Part shown: positions 6,494 through 6,748 of the stretch, one piece after another
How positions within the stretch are numbered: the first letter of the stretch is position 1
Layout of the letters: each line of letters starts with the position of its first letter
Origin: Syntrophaceae bacterium UBA1411
GTDB taxonomy: Bacteria; Desulfobacterota; Syntrophia; Syntrophales; Smithellaceae
Assembly: GCA_002304995.1 (NCBI GenBank)
Contig: DBPV01000065.1
Location: forward strand, 12,587 to 19,334
Direction of reading: 5' to 3'
DNA: 6,748 nucleotides
Translations under genes and position numbers: made by a program
The notes under the pieces: model-generated
Seen by the model: only the letters and a program-made list of their open reading frames with translations
Database searches by the model: none
What the model was told of the DNA's origin: nothing

Positions 6494-6498
6494 CCTCC
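6494..6498 (-). promoter_or_regulatory. Ribosome-binding site of istA
   Basis: GGAGG on the minus strand stands 7 bases before ATG 6486. Because the upstream in-frame ATG (6499-6501) directly abuts this sequence, the site decides for the downstream start. Confidence 0.65.
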
Positions 6499-6541
6499 CA
6501 TGTGATGTGCCCAAAATGGGAGTTTGTAACGTTCTGCCTAC

Positions 6542-6580
6542 CGTTTGAAAAGTTGTTTTAGATCGTCTGTTTTTCAAACG
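6542..6580. repeat. Inverted repeat in the istA leader
   Basis: CGTTTGAAAA (6542-6551) and TTTTCAAACG (6571-6580) are perfect 10-bp inverted repeats around a 19-bp spacer, lying between the right end and istA. A second, interleaved pair, TTTTAG (6556-6561) and CTAAAA (6581-6586), is also present. The location is where an istA promoter must act, so an operator or a leader hairpin limiting transposase expression is plausible. I see no convincing -35/-10 pair. Confidence 0.5.
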
Positions 6581-6590
6581 CTAAAATCAA

Positions 6591-6643
6591 CCAGTGGGTG
6601 GGGGATTTTCAAGTGGCCACAGGTGGGGGATTTTGGGTGGCCG
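6591..6643 (-). repeat. IS21 right end with two transposase-binding-type repeats
   Basis: TGGGGGATTTT occurs at 6599-6609 and 6624-6634, again 25 bp apart, with GTGGCC motifs at 6613-6618 and 6637-6642. Relative to the left end there is a one-base difference after the outer GGCCAC and several substitutions, so the ends are imperfect inverted repeats of about 50 bp. Confidence 0.8.
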
Positions 6644-6663
6644 CCCGGGGGAGGATCAGAATC

Positions 6664-6748
6664 ATGAGCAAAAGACCCAGAAGAAATCATGCCCCACAGC
6701 GAGGCTTTATTGTTTACCGATCTGCCCTTAAACCTCCAAACGGATTCC
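6664..6748 (+). CDS. Start of a reading frame with an IS3 OrfA-like N-terminus (cut by window edge)
   Basis: ATG 6664 follows a good ribosome site (GGAGG, 9 bases upstream) and the frame stays open for 28 codons to the end of the window. The first residues, 'MSKRPRRNHAP', resemble the basic N-terminus of IS3-family OrfA proteins (MSKRxRRNHxPxFKAKVAL). The sequence then departs from that family ('QRGFIVYRSALKPPNGF') where a helix beginning FKAKVAL would be expected. It may be a broken or recombined transposase start, or an unrelated short basic protein. It starts about 20 bases outside the IS21 right end. Confidence 0.3.
   Translation, partial: MSKRPRRNHAPQRGFIVYRSALKPPNGF

Larger units (their letters stand above)
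3989..6643 (-). mobile_element. IS21-family insertion sequence (about 2.65 kb)
   Basis: The istA-istB gene pair is bracketed by related terminal sequences in inverted orientation. The left end begins GGCCACTTGAAAATCCCCCA (from 3991) and the right end, read on the minus strand, begins GGCCACCCAAAATCCCCCAC (from 6642). Each end carries two AAAATCCCCC-type repeats exactly 25 bp apart and a GTGGCC motif between them, the multiple-repeat design known for IS21-family ends where IstA binds. The outermost bases are not identical (TGGCC against CGGCC), so the borders are uncertain by one or two bases. CCCGG occurs at 3984-3988 and 6644-6648 and could be a 5-bp target duplication, a size usual for the family. 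Both genes are intact, so the copy may be active. Confidence 0.85.

Overview
The window looks like a bacterial chromosome segment with a GC-rich metabolic operon at the left and an accessory island at the right. Shine-Dalgarno sites, an IS21-family element and an AbiE-type locus all fit a Gram-negative bacterium. The style of the metabolic genes and of the transposase suggests Desulfobacterota or a related deltaproteobacterial group, but this is an impression only; no rRNA or marker gene is present.

Bases 1-1784, plus strand: the 3' end of an iron-containing alcohol dehydrogenase gene, then after 14 bases a complete 517-residue thiamine-diphosphate enzyme of the acetolactate synthase-like group. 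The pair could decarboxylate or condense a 2-oxo acid and reduce the resulting carbonyl. The substrate cannot be read from the sequence.

Bases 1823-3709, minus strand, convergent with the first operon: an AbiE-type (type IV) toxin-antitoxin pair. The upstream winged-helix antitoxin gene is intact. The downstream AbiEii nucleotidyltransferase toxin gene is open along its whole length except for one in-frame TAG between its two catalytic motifs, so it is most simply a nonsense-killed toxin. A promoter-like sequence with a perfect 13-bp inverted repeat lies just before the antitoxin start. One arm fills most of the -35/-10 spacer, as expected for an autorepressor.

Bases 3710-3988: no intact gene. 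A short minus-strand open stretch ends in a peptide resembling the last metal-binding motif of PP2C-type protein phosphatases, probably a gene remnant. Upstream of it is a hairpin with a T-rich tail.

Bases about 3989-6643: a complete-looking IS21-family insertion sequence, istA then istB on the minus strand with coupled translation. Each end has two copies of a GGGGGATTTT-type repeat 25 bp apart. Two more copies lie inside the istA coding sequence.

Bases 6644-6748: the start of a plus-strand reading frame, cut by the window edge, whose first dozen residues resemble an IS3-family OrfA. Overall, the right half is a mobile-element-rich defence or accessory region that appears to be decaying.
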